NCBI GenBank assembly: GCA_964611275.1 | Contig: CAZSZS010000073.1 | Span: 1-10,371, forward strand | Source: WJMT01 sp964611275 | Lineage (GTDB): Bacteria > Acidobacteriota > Aminicenantia > Aminicenantales > Aminicenantaceae | DNA: 10,371 nt | Reading direction: 5' to 3' | In this document: positions 1 through 6,674 of the stretch, in pieces | Layout: each line of letters opens with the position of its first letter | Position numbering within the stretch: position 1 is the stretch's first letter | Made by a program: the position numbers and the translations under genes | Notes under the pieces: model-generated | The model's database searches: none | Told to the model about the DNA's origin: nothing | The model's input: only the letters and a program-made list of their open reading frames with translations

Positions 1-1
1 T

Positions 2-139
2 TCCTATCATACGCACATTGGGCTTTGGATGTTTTTTGGTGCGGGGGTCATCGCTTTGCTCATAGCGCTTTTTACAGTGAGCTACCAGTCCATAAAAGCC
101 GCTTCGAAAAATCCGGTCGAATCGTTGAAGTATGAATAA
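2..139 (+). CDS. FtsX-family permease, C-terminal fragment (gene starts outside window)
   Basis: An open frame from base 2 to the TAA at 137-139 encodes 45 residues, with no start inside the window. It has one hydrophobic helix (around WMFFGAGVIALLIALFTV) followed by a basic, Ala-rich linker and the ending NPVESLKYE. The two complete permeases in this window end in the same way: helix, then QSIRAARTNPADSLRYE in one and IKAAAVNPVECLRHE in the other. The fragment is therefore almost certainly the last transmembrane helix and cytoplasmic tail of a third member of the family, on the same strand and directly upstream of cassette A. No ATPase or regulator for it can be seen. Its 5' part, and whether a PadR gene precedes it, lie outside the window. 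Confidence 0.85.
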   Translation, partial: SYHTHIGLWMFFGAGVIALLIALFTVSYQSIKAASKNPVESLKYE

Positions 140-215
140 AAAAGTGTTTTTGGATAGTTCAGGTTAGTTAAAAACCCTCTTTTTCACAAAATTTTTAAAA
201 TAAATGTAAACTTTT

Positions 216-244
216 TTGCCTTTTTAAGCGTCTTAATATATAAT
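216..244 (+). promoter_or_regulatory. Candidate sigma70-type promoter for cassette A
   Basis: A perfect -10 hexamer TATAAT (239-244) lies 17 bases downstream of a TTGCCT -35-like hexamer (216-221), which matches four of six consensus positions. The predicted transcript would start near 251 and give a leader of about 65 bases before the PadR start at 318. The region is very AT-rich, so a TATAAT could arise by chance; the exact 17-base spacing and position are the supporting points. Confidence 0.45.
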
Positions 245-257
245 TAAATTATTTAAT
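243..257. promoter_or_regulatory. Short inverted repeat over the promoter start region, possible PadR operator
   Basis: The arms ATTAAAT (243-249) and ATTTAAT (251-257) are perfect inverted copies around a single T. The repeat overlaps the end of the candidate -10 box and the predicted transcription start, which is where an autorepressor would act. PadR proteins bind as dimers to palindromic sites, usually in their own promoters. The composition is almost entirely A/T, so chance is a real alternative. Confidence 0.25.
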
Positions 258-317
258 AATATGAGTGAGATTTTGAATCGACGTTAAAAAAAAGATGCTG
301 TCACCGGGAGAAAAAAA

Positions 318-656
318 ATGGCTTTTTTAACCAAATTAGAGGAGCTTTTCATGCTGGCTGTGTTCCATCAGAACGGCCCGGCCTGCTTGATGGATATCCG
401 CAAATATCTGCTCGATAAGACTGGAAAAGACTGGGCCATTGCCTCGCTCTATATGGCCCTGGATAAACTGAAGAGAAAAGGCTTTATTGAAAGCTTCAAG
501 GGAGACCCCAAACATGTCCGGGGCGGAAAGGCACTCAGGTACTATCTGGTTACACAAAAAGGGATCAAGACTCTGGAGGAGTCCTGGAACATGCAGGAGA
601 GCCTGTGGAAGGATTTTATCTCTTCATTAGCCCGGAGCAACCAGACCGATGAATAA
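318..656 (+). CDS. PadR-family transcriptional regulator (cassette A)
   Basis: This 112-residue protein has the size and layout of the short PadR family: an N-terminal winged-helix DNA-binding domain (about residues 5-85) and one C-terminal helix for dimerisation. Family-typical features are the opening FLTKLEELFMLAVF, the recognition-helix region IASLYMALDKLKRKGFIES (residues 41-59), and the wing with RGGKALRYYLVTQKG. It shares this framework with the second PadR at 7353-7670 (FLxxLEE, TGKxW, SxYxxLxxLxxxG, ESxxGxP, RGG, YYxxTxxG). The start is supported by GGGAG at 306-310, seven bases before ATG. Its stop codon lies inside the next gene (ATGAATAA, 8-base overlap), so the pair is one operon with translational coupling. 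PadR proteins usually repress their own operon and are released by small ligands or stress; the ligand here cannot be read from sequence. Confidence 0.92.
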   Translation: MAFLTKLEELFMLAVFHQNGPACLMDIRKYLLDKTGKDWAIASLYMALDKLKRKGFIESFKGDPKHVRGGKALRYYLVTQKGIKTLEESWNMQESLWKDFISSLARSNQTDE

Positions 657-3300
657 GAAAGCCTATCCTCCAAAGAAAGCCTTGAATTTTCTTCTCGGAT
701 TTATGGATCAGGAAGAGCAGGAGAGTTTTAAAGAATATGTATCATCCGTATATGGGGAGCTCCTCATTAAAAAAGACCTGAAGGCTGCCCGCTGCTGGTT
801 CTGGAGTCAGTTCATCAGGTCCTTACCCGGGCTGGTCATCACTTCTATGCAAAGAAGTCTTAGCATGCTTTTAAACTATCTGAAAGTTGCCGTTCGGAAT
901 ATGACGAGAAAGAAACTGATGACATTTATCAATGTCAGCGGATTGATGCTTGGGATAAGCTGCTGCCTCCTGGCGGTTCTTTATGTATCCGATGAGCTTT
1001 CTTATGACAGATTCCATGAAAATCAGGATACGCTGTTCCGTGTCACGCGGGTTTTGTATGATAATTCTGATGGAAGCATTCGTCATCGTGATCCGGATAT
1101 GGTTCCGGCCATGGCAGAGGACTTGACAGAGTTCTTTACGGACATCAAGTATCAAACATTATTTGCTCCAAGTACAGGTGTCGTCCGCTATCAGGATAAG
1201 ATATTTCGTGAGCGTATTCATCTTGTAAATGCATCATTTTTTCAGATGTTCTCGTTTCCTCTTTTTAAAGGAAGCCCCGAATCAGTTCTTTCCTCCAGAG
1301 ATGCCGTTGTCCTCTCTCAAAGCTGTGCTGTAAAGTATTTTGGGAACAGAGATCCGGTCGGGAAAACAATACAGGTCGCCTTTGGAAAGGAAACGAGAGA
1401 TTTTATTGTAACAGGAGTTTCGGGAGATCCGCCAGAGAACTCATCCATCCAATTTGAGATCCTGATTCATATATCCAACCTGCCGTGGGCATACGGCCGA
1501 CCGGATCTGTTACAAACCTATGCAGCAGGCTGGTGGGGCACTCCGATATTCGTTCAATTGAAAGAGGGTGTGTCAGCCGCACGGGTTGAACAAAGATTTC
1601 ATCCATTCACGCGGAAGTACTTTGCCTCGAACATTGAAAGATGGAAGGCCAAAGGTTGGTCCAGAGAGGGCAATCCTTTTTCCTTCTATCTCCAACCGAT
1701 AAAGGATATTTATCTCGATGTCGGCGTATACCATGGCAGGGGGATGGCCTCCATTTATATTCTTATGGGCATTGCCGTCATGGTACTGCTTATTGCATGT
1801 ATAAATTTTACAAACCTGAGTTTAGGCCTGTCCTCAACGCGTTCAAATGAGATCGGGATACGAAAGGTTATCGGGGCTGAAAAGAAACAGCTGGTTTTCC
1901 AATTTTGGGGAGAATCACTGATGATGACATTCGCGGCGTTTGGGGGAGGGATTTTGCTGACACTGCTTCTCCTTCCCACATTCAATTCTCTCTCTGGCAA
2001 GATGTTAAATGCCGATGCGCTGCTCAAAATGCAGAATCTGGCATCAGTGGCTGTTCTTATGGTTGTGACCGGATTCCTTGCCGGCAGCTACCCCGCGTTT
2101 ATCATGGCCGGTTTTCAGCCTGTTGAGATCATGAAACGGCGATTGGTCCATGGAATGAAAAGCGGCGTCACTAAAGCTTTGGTCGTTTTTCAATTCGTAC
2201 TTTCCGTGAGCTTGGTTCTCTCTACAATGCTCCTGAGTGATCAGCTGTCTTTTCTCATCAATAAAGATCTCGGATATGAAAAAAAGGGTCTTGTTGCTGT
2301 CAGGACGCAAGAGCGGACTTTTCAGGAATCACAACGGCTTTTAACTACCTTCAGAAACAGAATAGCGATTTACCCGGATATCAAAGCCGTTTCGGCCTGC
2401 AATGCCCCCTTTGGACTTGACCGCTATCCTCGATCCGGCAATCCCGAAGGCATCGATTGTCATTACAATATGGTCGATTCCCTTTTTGCGGGAACGTTGG
2501 GTTTGCATGTGACTGAAGGGAGGGATTTTATCCAGAATGCCGACAACCCTCCCAATGAGGCCCTTGTGAATCAATCATTCATCAATGCATTAGGGCTGGA
2601 ACTTGAATCGGGCATCCTCATTGATCAGGAGATCATAGACAAGCTGGGGATACCGGACTATCTGAACCAGACACAGATTGTCGGTGTTCTCGAGGATTTC
2701 CATTTCAGCGTGCTGAGCCATGAAATCTTCCCGGCCATATTTCACTTGAGGCCGGTTAGTCCATTCACTCGGATTCTGGTCAAGATAGATACAAAAAATA
2801 TTCCGTCCACAATGCGTCATTTGGAAGAAGCCTGGAAAGAAGTGCAGCCCGACAAACCCTTTGTCCATTATTTTCAGGACGATGCTCTTGAAAACCTGTA
2901 TAAATCACAAAAACGTTGGAGCGCCATTATTCGATATGTCTCCGTACTTGCGATTTTTATAGCCTGCCTTGGTATTTTTGGACTAACGGTCAATATGATC
3001 AACAGGCGCACAAAAGAGATCGGGATCCGTAAAGTACTCGGTGCCGGAATCTACCGTGTGATGTACTTGATCATGAAGGAGTATATGATTTTAGTCGCTC
3101 TCGCCAATGTGATAGCCTGGCCCCTCGTATGGATCATCATGCAAAAAGTATTACAGAATTTTCCTTACAGGATCAGTATCGGGATAAAATACTTACTTTT
3201 ATCCGCAGTCATTTCAATGGCTGTAGCGATGGCTACGGTTCTCTTCCTGGTCATCAAGGCGGCCGCTGTCAATCCTGTGGAATGTTTGAGACATGAATGA
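649..3300 (+). CDS. FtsX/MacB-type ABC transporter permease with N-terminal prefix domain (permease A)
   Basis: This 883-residue inner-membrane protein contains two fused FtsX-type permease units. Residues 1-75 form a soluble helical prefix. TM1 is at about 96-113, followed by a large extracytoplasmic MacB-like domain (115-367), then TM2-TM4 (369-390, 422-443, 464-486). The second unit has TM5 (508-529), a second extracytoplasmic domain (530-760) and TM6-TM8 (763-783, 812-831, 848-870). Each unit has the conserved cytoplasmic loop, EIGIRKVIGA at 401-410 and EIGIRKVLGA at 790-799, which in this transporter type contacts the ATPase. The protein ends NPVECLRHE. No ATPase gene is adjacent. Start: ATG at 649 overlaps the PadR stop, and a GGAG at 633-636 is rather far away, so translation is probably coupled. 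Family members act in lipoprotein trafficking, efflux or mechanotransmission; the substrate is unknown. The prefix is divergent compared with permease B. Confidence 0.9.
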   Translation: MNKKAYPPKKALNFLLGFMDQEEQESFKEYVSSVYGELLIKKDLKAARCWFWSQFIRSLPGLVITSMQRSLSMLLNYLKVAVRNMTRKKLMTFINVSGLMLGISCCLLAVLYVSDELSYDRFHENQDTLFRVTRVLYDNSDGSIRHRDPDMVPAMAEDLTEFFTDIKYQTLFAPSTGVVRYQDKIFRERIHLVNASFFQMFSFPLFKGSPESVLSSRDAVVLSQSCAVKYFGNRDPVGKTIQVAFGKETRDFIVTGVSGDPPENSSIQFEILIHISNLPWAYGRPDLLQTYAAGWWGTPIFVQLKEGVSAARVEQRFHPFTRKYFASNIERWKAKGWSREGNPFSFYLQPIKDIYLDVGVYHGRGMASIYILMGIAVMVLLIACINFTNLSLGLSSTRSNEIGIRKVIGAEKKQLVFQFWGESLMMTFAAFGGGILLTLLLLPTFNSLSGKMLNADALLKMQNLASVAVLMVVTGFLAGSYPAFIMAGFQPVEIMKRRLVHGMKSGVTKALVVFQFVLSVSLVLSTMLLSDQLSFLINKDLGYEKKGLVAVRTQERTFQESQRLLTTFRNRIAIYPDIKAVSACNAPFGLDRYPRSGNPEGIDCHYNMVDSLFAGTLGLHVTEGRDFIQNADNPPNEALVNQSFINALGLELESGILIDQEIIDKLGIPDYLNQTQIVGVLEDFHFSVLSHEIFPAIFHLRPVSPFTRILVKIDTKNIPSTMRHLEEAWKEVQPDKPFVHYFQDDALENLYKSQKRWSAIIRYVSVLAIFIACLGIFGLTVNMINRRTKEIGIRKVLGAGIYRVMYLIMKEYMILVALANVIAWPLVWIIMQKVLQNFPYRISIGIKYLLLSAVISMAVAMATVLFLVIKAAAVNPVECLRHE

Positions 3301-3378
3301 AGAGGCTGTCAGGACTCCAATGATGGCTGGAACTCAATTATCCGGATTAACTAAAAAAGTGATCTTCTTTCAGTATGG

Positions 3379-4524
3379 CTATATGATCTCCAATTCATCT
3401 TTGCTGGGGAGTGGGGGGAATGTGGCGTGAGGTTCCTGCTGGTACCAGACAGCCACGGATGAAATATCATCCTGAAGAGGAAGATACCGTCCTCCCGAGC
3501 GCCATCCCAGAGCTTGGATCGTGACCTTCAGGTCTCCCTCGAACCGCACCGGATCCATGATGTGCCAGCGGTAGAGGCCGAAGCGCTGCTGGGACTGCCA
3601 CATTCCGTCAGGTGTTATGACTTGAGGCATTCCGGCATAGAGCGTTGTGAATTCCTTATATTTCCCTTTATTTGTGAAACAGTATGAACCGCAGAAATAG
3701 TCCTCGGTTCCCGTGCCGCAGATGGTCGGAAACTCTTTGTCTCCGTCAATAAAGAATTTGATCTCGCCTTCTCCCCACCAGCCTGTGTTGTTGGACTGCC
3801 AGCATATATAGGTCCCCACATAGTGTCCCCATCCTTTGATCCCGTCCACAATAGTGTAGTCGGATTTATAAGGGAGAGGATTGGTGCGACGGAATTGGGC
3901 GTGAAAATAGGCGGCATCCTCGGGCACATCGGTCAGGGTGTAGTTGATTTGGTAGTAGAGGGTCATTTTCTCGTCATTTATGTTTTCCATGGTGATCTTG
4001 CATGACTTGCGGAAAGGCATGACCCAGTAGCTGTTCAGGCCGCTGCCCGGATTCACACAGATGGGAAGGGATGAGACCTGGGCGAATTCTCCCCATCCGC
4101 TTGCGAAAAAGTCGCCCACCGGGACTTCCACAGAAGGTTCTTTCTCCCCGTCCCAGTAAAACCGCAATATGGAGAACCGCCAGTTTCCGGAAGGGGTCAT
4201 CCATATCTGCTGGATGGCTCCCGGCCCTTTGATATCAGCCAGGACAAAGGTCTCCTTCGGCTGGATTTGGATAAAGGGGGAGACCTTCCATCCCTGGCCC
4301 AGGTCCCGGGCCGCATTCTTGGCCAGCCCGTCCACTGACATGCCCCCTTTCCCTTTGTCCCCTGTAAAGTTTTCAGGACTTATGGAACGGGATTTGGCAT
4401 GGGACAGCCGTGCCAGATTGCCCAGATTCAGATAAAGACCATTAAAAAGCTTTTCTTCGGCGGCGTACACCAGCAGTGTGGCCAGCATAAAGAAAACAAT
4501 GAGTGTGACCCATGATTTTTTCAT
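3379..4524 (-). CDS. Secreted DUF2961 / glycoside hydrolase family 172 protein
   Basis: The protein has 381 residues. Residues 1-22 form a signal peptide (two Lys, a hydrophobic core, then a VYAA cleavage region), so it is exported. The rest matches the DUF2961 (GH172) pattern: WKVSPFIQIQPKETFVLADIKG near 79-100, IWMTP, YWDGE, VEVPVGDFFASGWGEF (132-147), YWVMPF (166-171), YFHAQFRR, WWGEGEIKFFIDGD (249-262) and GTGTEDYFCGSYCF (270-283). Known GH172 enzymes cleave alpha-linked fructofuranose or D-arabinofuranose residues and use two glutamates from the last two motifs. The candidates here are Glu252 or Glu254, and Glu274. The ATG at 4524 was preferred to an in-frame ATG at 4542 because AGGAGGG at 4530-4536 lies five bases before 4524 and would be inside the longer reading frame. 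The gene stands alone, convergent with permease A and divergent from the VOC gene. Its actual sugar cannot be told. Confidence 0.88.
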   Translation of the reverse strand: MKKSWVTLIVFFMLATLLVYAAEEKLFNGLYLNLGNLARLSHAKSRSISPENFTGDKGKGGMSVDGLAKNAARDLGQGWKVSPFIQIQPKETFVLADIKGPGAIQQIWMTPSGNWRFSILRFYWDGEKEPSVEVPVGDFFASGWGEFAQVSSLPICVNPGSGLNSYWVMPFRKSCKITMENINDEKMTLYYQINYTLTDVPEDAAYFHAQFRRTNPLPYKSDYTIVDGIKGWGHYVGTYICWQSNNTGWWGEGEIKFFIDGDKEFPTICGTGTEDYFCGSYCFTNKGKYKEFTTLYAGMPQVITPDGMWQSQQRFGLYRWHIMDPVRFEGDLKVTIQALGWRSGGRYLPLQDDISSVAVWYQQEPHATFPPLPSKDELEII

Positions 4525-4529
4525 ATATG

Positions 4530-4536
4530 CCCTCCT
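4530..4536 (-). promoter_or_regulatory. Strong ribosome binding site fixing the GH172 start
   Basis: On the minus strand AGGAGGG lies five bases before the ATG at 4524. It is an almost perfect Shine-Dalgarno sequence and excludes the upstream in-frame ATG at 4542, from which it would be translated. Confidence 0.75.
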
Positions 4537-4563
4537 AAACATTTTTGGAATTGTTTGTCTTTA

Positions 4564-4592
4564 TTTTTAATTTTGAATCCCTCTTTGGTCAA
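4564..4592 (-). promoter_or_regulatory. Candidate promoter for the GH172 gene
   Basis: On the minus strand TTGACC (4587-4592, five of six consensus positions) is followed after 17 bases by TAAAAA (4564-4569, four of six). This would give a short leader of about 30 bases before the ATG at 4524. The -10 element is weak, so the call is tentative. Confidence 0.35.
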
Positions 4593-4641
4593 GTAAAAGT
4601 TTGATGGTTCCGTAAATCACATGATATTAATTTCGGGAGGT

Positions 4642-4669
4642 TTGTTTTAAAGAGGGCATGGTGTATATT
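4642..4669 (+). promoter_or_regulatory. Candidate promoter for the VOC-SDR gene pair
   Basis: TATATT (4664-4669, five of six -10 positions) lies 16 bases downstream of a poor -35-like TTGTTT (4642-4647). It is about 28 bases upstream of the VOC start and well placed for it. The intergenic region 4525-4696 holds this candidate and the divergent one for the GH172 gene, and nothing else that I can recognise. Confidence 0.35.
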
Positions 4670-4696
4670 AGAAGTTAACTACTCAAGGAGTGAAGT

Positions 4697-5056
4697 ATGA
4701 AAGAAACCGGAAAGATCAATTATGTAGAATTTCCTTCAAGGGACATCAAGGCTACAAAGAAATTTTTCTCATCAGTCTTTGGTTGGACTTTTGTTGATTA
4801 TGGTTCTGAATATACGGCTTTTGAGAATGCAGGATTAGATGGCGGATTTTTCAAATCTGATATGGTTGCCAGTACAGACAAAGGGAGCGCCCTTGTTATT
4901 CTTTACAGCAGCGATCTCGAGGCAACGCTGGGTAAGGTCGAAAAATCAGGAGGAAAGATTGTGAAGCCGATATTCTCTTTTCCTGGTGGCCGGCGTTTCC
5001 ATTTCACTGACCCCGGCGGCAATGAATATGCTGTGTGGTCTGATATTGAGGCCTAA
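4697..5056 (+). CDS. VOC (glyoxalase / bleomycin-resistance fold) protein
   Basis: This 119-residue cytoplasmic protein has the single-domain vicinal-oxygen-chelate pattern: an opening beta strand INYVEFPSRD (7-16), KKFFSSVFGW (21-30) and the closing FHFTDPGGNEYAVWSD (101-116). The two halves correspond to the paired beta-alpha-beta-beta-beta modules of the fold. Proteins of this type bind metals or small molecules and act as lyases, isomerases, dioxygenases or sequestration proteins, so no reaction can be assigned. The usual metal-ligand His next to the Glu of the first strand is Val10 here (YVEF), so metal binding is doubtful. AAGGAG at 4685-4690, six bases before the ATG, supports the start. 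The SDR gene follows on the same strand after 80 bases, so co-transcription is possible. Confidence 0.85.
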   Translation: MKETGKINYVEFPSRDIKATKKFFSSVFGWTFVDYGSEYTAFENAGLDGGFFKSDMVASTDKGSALVILYSSDLEATLGKVEKSGGKIVKPIFSFPGGRRFHFTDPGGNEYAVWSDIEA

Positions 5057-5136
5057 GGGCAAAGCGCTTCGTTTCCCAGGGCGAGCCTGAGCGTTATCCA
5101 GCATAAAAAGGCATAGAAAAAGAAGGAGAAAAACAA

Positions 5137-5820
5137 ATGAAATCCAGAGCCTTGATTGTTGGTAATTCCGATGGGATAGGATTGGAGGCAACAAAAAGGC
5201 TGCTTGCGGCCGGGTGGGATATCACTGGCATCTCAAGAAGCGAATCGCCCCTATCCGGCCCGACATACAAGCACCGAGTCGCAGATGTGAGTGACAGCAG
5301 GTATCCAGAGTTGATGGATGAACTGGTGAAGCAAGGTCCTCCGGATCTGTGTATCTACTTTGTGGGGATCGGGGAGCTTCTGGATCCCCTGGATATGAGC
5401 GCTGAAGCCCGGATCATTGATGTTAACCTGACCGGGATGGTCAGAACAGCGGCCGCCGTGATCCCTCAGATGGTTAAAAGAAAACAGGGGCATTTTATCG
5501 GAGTATCCAGCCTGGCCGATGAGCTTTTTTCAGCCGAGGCCCCTTCCTATCATGCCTCCAAAGCAGGTTTGTCGAATTATCTTGGAGGGCTGGCCCTGGC
5601 TTTGAAGCCCATGGGTGTCTTTGTAACCAACCTGCGTTTTGGCTTTGTCGATACGAAAATGGCCAAGGGGGATATCAAGCCGTTTATGATGAGCGTTGAA
5701 AAAGCGGTTGATAGTGTGATGTCATGCATAGACAAAAAGCCGGTCAGCTACACATCGCCTAAAAGGATTGTCCCTCTTATAAAGTTCCGAAAATTCATGA
5801 TGAAGTTTGGGGCAAAGTAA
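5137..5820 (+). CDS. Short-chain dehydrogenase/reductase (SDR) family protein
   Basis: This 227-residue cytoplasmic enzyme has a Rossmann fold. It shows the cofactor motif GNSDGIG (residues 9-15, GxxxGxG), the acidic residue in VADVSD (48-53) that contacts the adenine ring, Asn97 in DVNLTG, catalytic Ser125 in GVSSLAD, and Tyr138 and Lys142 in YHASK. The Ser-Asn-Tyr-Lys set is complete, so it should be an active NAD(P)-dependent oxidoreductase. Arg33 or Arg35 after the second strand (GISRSES) hints at NADPH. Two family landmarks differ: the usual NNAG is FVGIG (75-79), and the usual PG after strand six is FG (RFGFVDTKM, 167-175). The substrate is unknown. AAGGAG at 5123-5128 precedes the ATG by eight bases. 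It lies 80 bases after the VOC gene, and its last 26 bases overlap the end of the minus-strand lipoprotein gene. Confidence 0.9.
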   Translation: MKSRALIVGNSDGIGLEATKRLLAAGWDITGISRSESPLSGPTYKHRVADVSDSRYPELMDELVKQGPPDLCIYFVGIGELLDPLDMSAEARIIDVNLTGMVRTAAAVIPQMVKRKQGHFIGVSSLADELFSAEAPSYHASKAGLSNYLGGLALALKPMGVFVTNLRFGFVDTKMAKGDIKPFMMSVEKAVDSVMSCIDKKPVSYTSPKRIVPLIKFRKFMMKFGAK

Positions 5821-6640
5821 AGGGAGGGAGAATTTGATTTTTCGAGTCTTTCAATTCTTTGCTGATTCTTTCCTCAGCCGTATGAAGGACATTTAAAATG
5901 ACTTTATGGGTCGTGGAGGGGGCATTGTTGAAATCCATCAATGTGTGCTCGAATCCATGATCGGGGATTAGGTTATCTATGACGAATCTCACGGTTTGCA
6001 TGGCGGTATTATGATGGTTGTACTCTCCCCTTTGTTCCATTGAAGCGTGTTTTAAGGCACAGAAAAGACTCCATTTATTGCTTTTGATGTCATCTTCACA
6101 TTTTCTATCATCGTGCTTATGCCAGTTTGACGGGTTTGCAAGGAGTTGTTCGGCCCTATTGAGAATATCCAAGTCGACTTTTTGGGCCGGAGGGCAGTAC
6201 CACCAGTTGATAATAAAGGCGATCTCATGATCCTGTACGGCAGCATATTCCCAAAGAAAATAACCTAATGTTGTTTTCATATAGATATCTTCTGTCTCTC
6301 TATGGCGGACAGCTTCATATTTTATCTCGCTTGTCCTGCCATTAGGATATATCAGAGTGCCTGTTATTTCCTGATTTTTAACGAGTAAGATTAAATCCTC
6401 CTTGCTCGATTCTTTTAAAAGTCCCGGGGGGATATTCATAGAAATTTGAAATCCTTCAAGCTGTTCACTTTGTCCTTCAAACCGGTCATTTTTTTTCTCT
6501 AATGTGAACTTCAGGTAATTATCGGGCAATTCGTCCAGAGCAGGTAATTTATCTGGGGATGTGCTTTCATTCGAGGGGGGGCATCCAAGAAACATTAAAA
6601 CAATGATAGAAATGACGAGTATCAATAGGATATTTTTCAT
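5795..6640 (-). CDS. Predicted lipoprotein of unknown function
   Basis: This 281-residue protein is not one I recognise. Its N-terminus (MKN, about 15 hydrophobic residues, then FLGC with Cys20) looks like a lipoprotein signal, followed by a Ser/Pro/Asn-rich tether to about residue 37, so it should be anchored to a membrane outside the cytoplasm. Residues 40-150 look like beta-rich sequence ending in IINWWYCPP. Residues 173-245 are rich in residues typical of conserved cores: WHKHDDRKC, WSLFCALKHAS, GEYNHHNTAMQTVRFVI, HTLMDFNNAPSTTH. These supply several His, Asp and Cys (Cys181, Cys194, His209, His210, His232, Asp236, His245) that could form a metal or catalytic site. The ATG at 6640 is chosen because GGGAGGT (6644-6650) precedes it; a TTG 12 bases upstream lies at that site. 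It follows the DNA glycosylase gene by 34 bases and probably shares its transcript. Confidence 0.72.
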   Translation of the reverse strand: MKNILLILVISIIVLMFLGCPPSNESTSPDKLPALDELPDNYLKFTLEKKNDRFEGQSEQLEGFQISMNIPPGLLKESSKEDLILLVKNQEITGTLIYPNGRTSEIKYEAVRHRETEDIYMKTTLGYFLWEYAAVQDHEIAFIINWWYCPPAQKVDLDILNRAEQLLANPSNWHKHDDRKCEDDIKSNKWSLFCALKHASMEQRGEYNHHNTAMQTVRFVIDNLIPDHGFEHTLMDFNNAPSTTHKVILNVLHTAEERISKELKDSKNQILPPFTLPQTSS

Positions 6641-6643
6641 CGT

Positions 6644-6650
6644 ACCTCCC
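6644..6650 (-). promoter_or_regulatory. Ribosome binding site fixing the lipoprotein start
   Basis: GGGAGGT on the minus strand lies three bases before the ATG at 6640. The spacing is short, but it is the only good Shine-Dalgarno match nearby, and it excludes the TTG at 6652 as start. Confidence 0.55.
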
Positions 6651-6674
6651 AAAAAAGGTCATTTAAAGTCTTAT

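Noticed and set aside
140..180. Terminator for the upstream permease fragment
   Set aside because: Only weak pairing of A-runs with T-runs (such as GTTTTT with AAAAAC) is present, without a GC stem, so it cannot be distinguished from AT-rich background.
3301..3378. Terminator between the convergent permease A and GH172 genes
   Set aside because: I found no GC-rich stem followed by a T-run in either direction, only short A and T runs.
4525..4542. Upstream in-frame ATG (4542) as start of the GH172 gene
   Set aside because: The strong AGGAGGG site at 4530-4536 is inside this extension and properly spaced for the ATG at 4524, and the shorter form gives a standard signal peptide.
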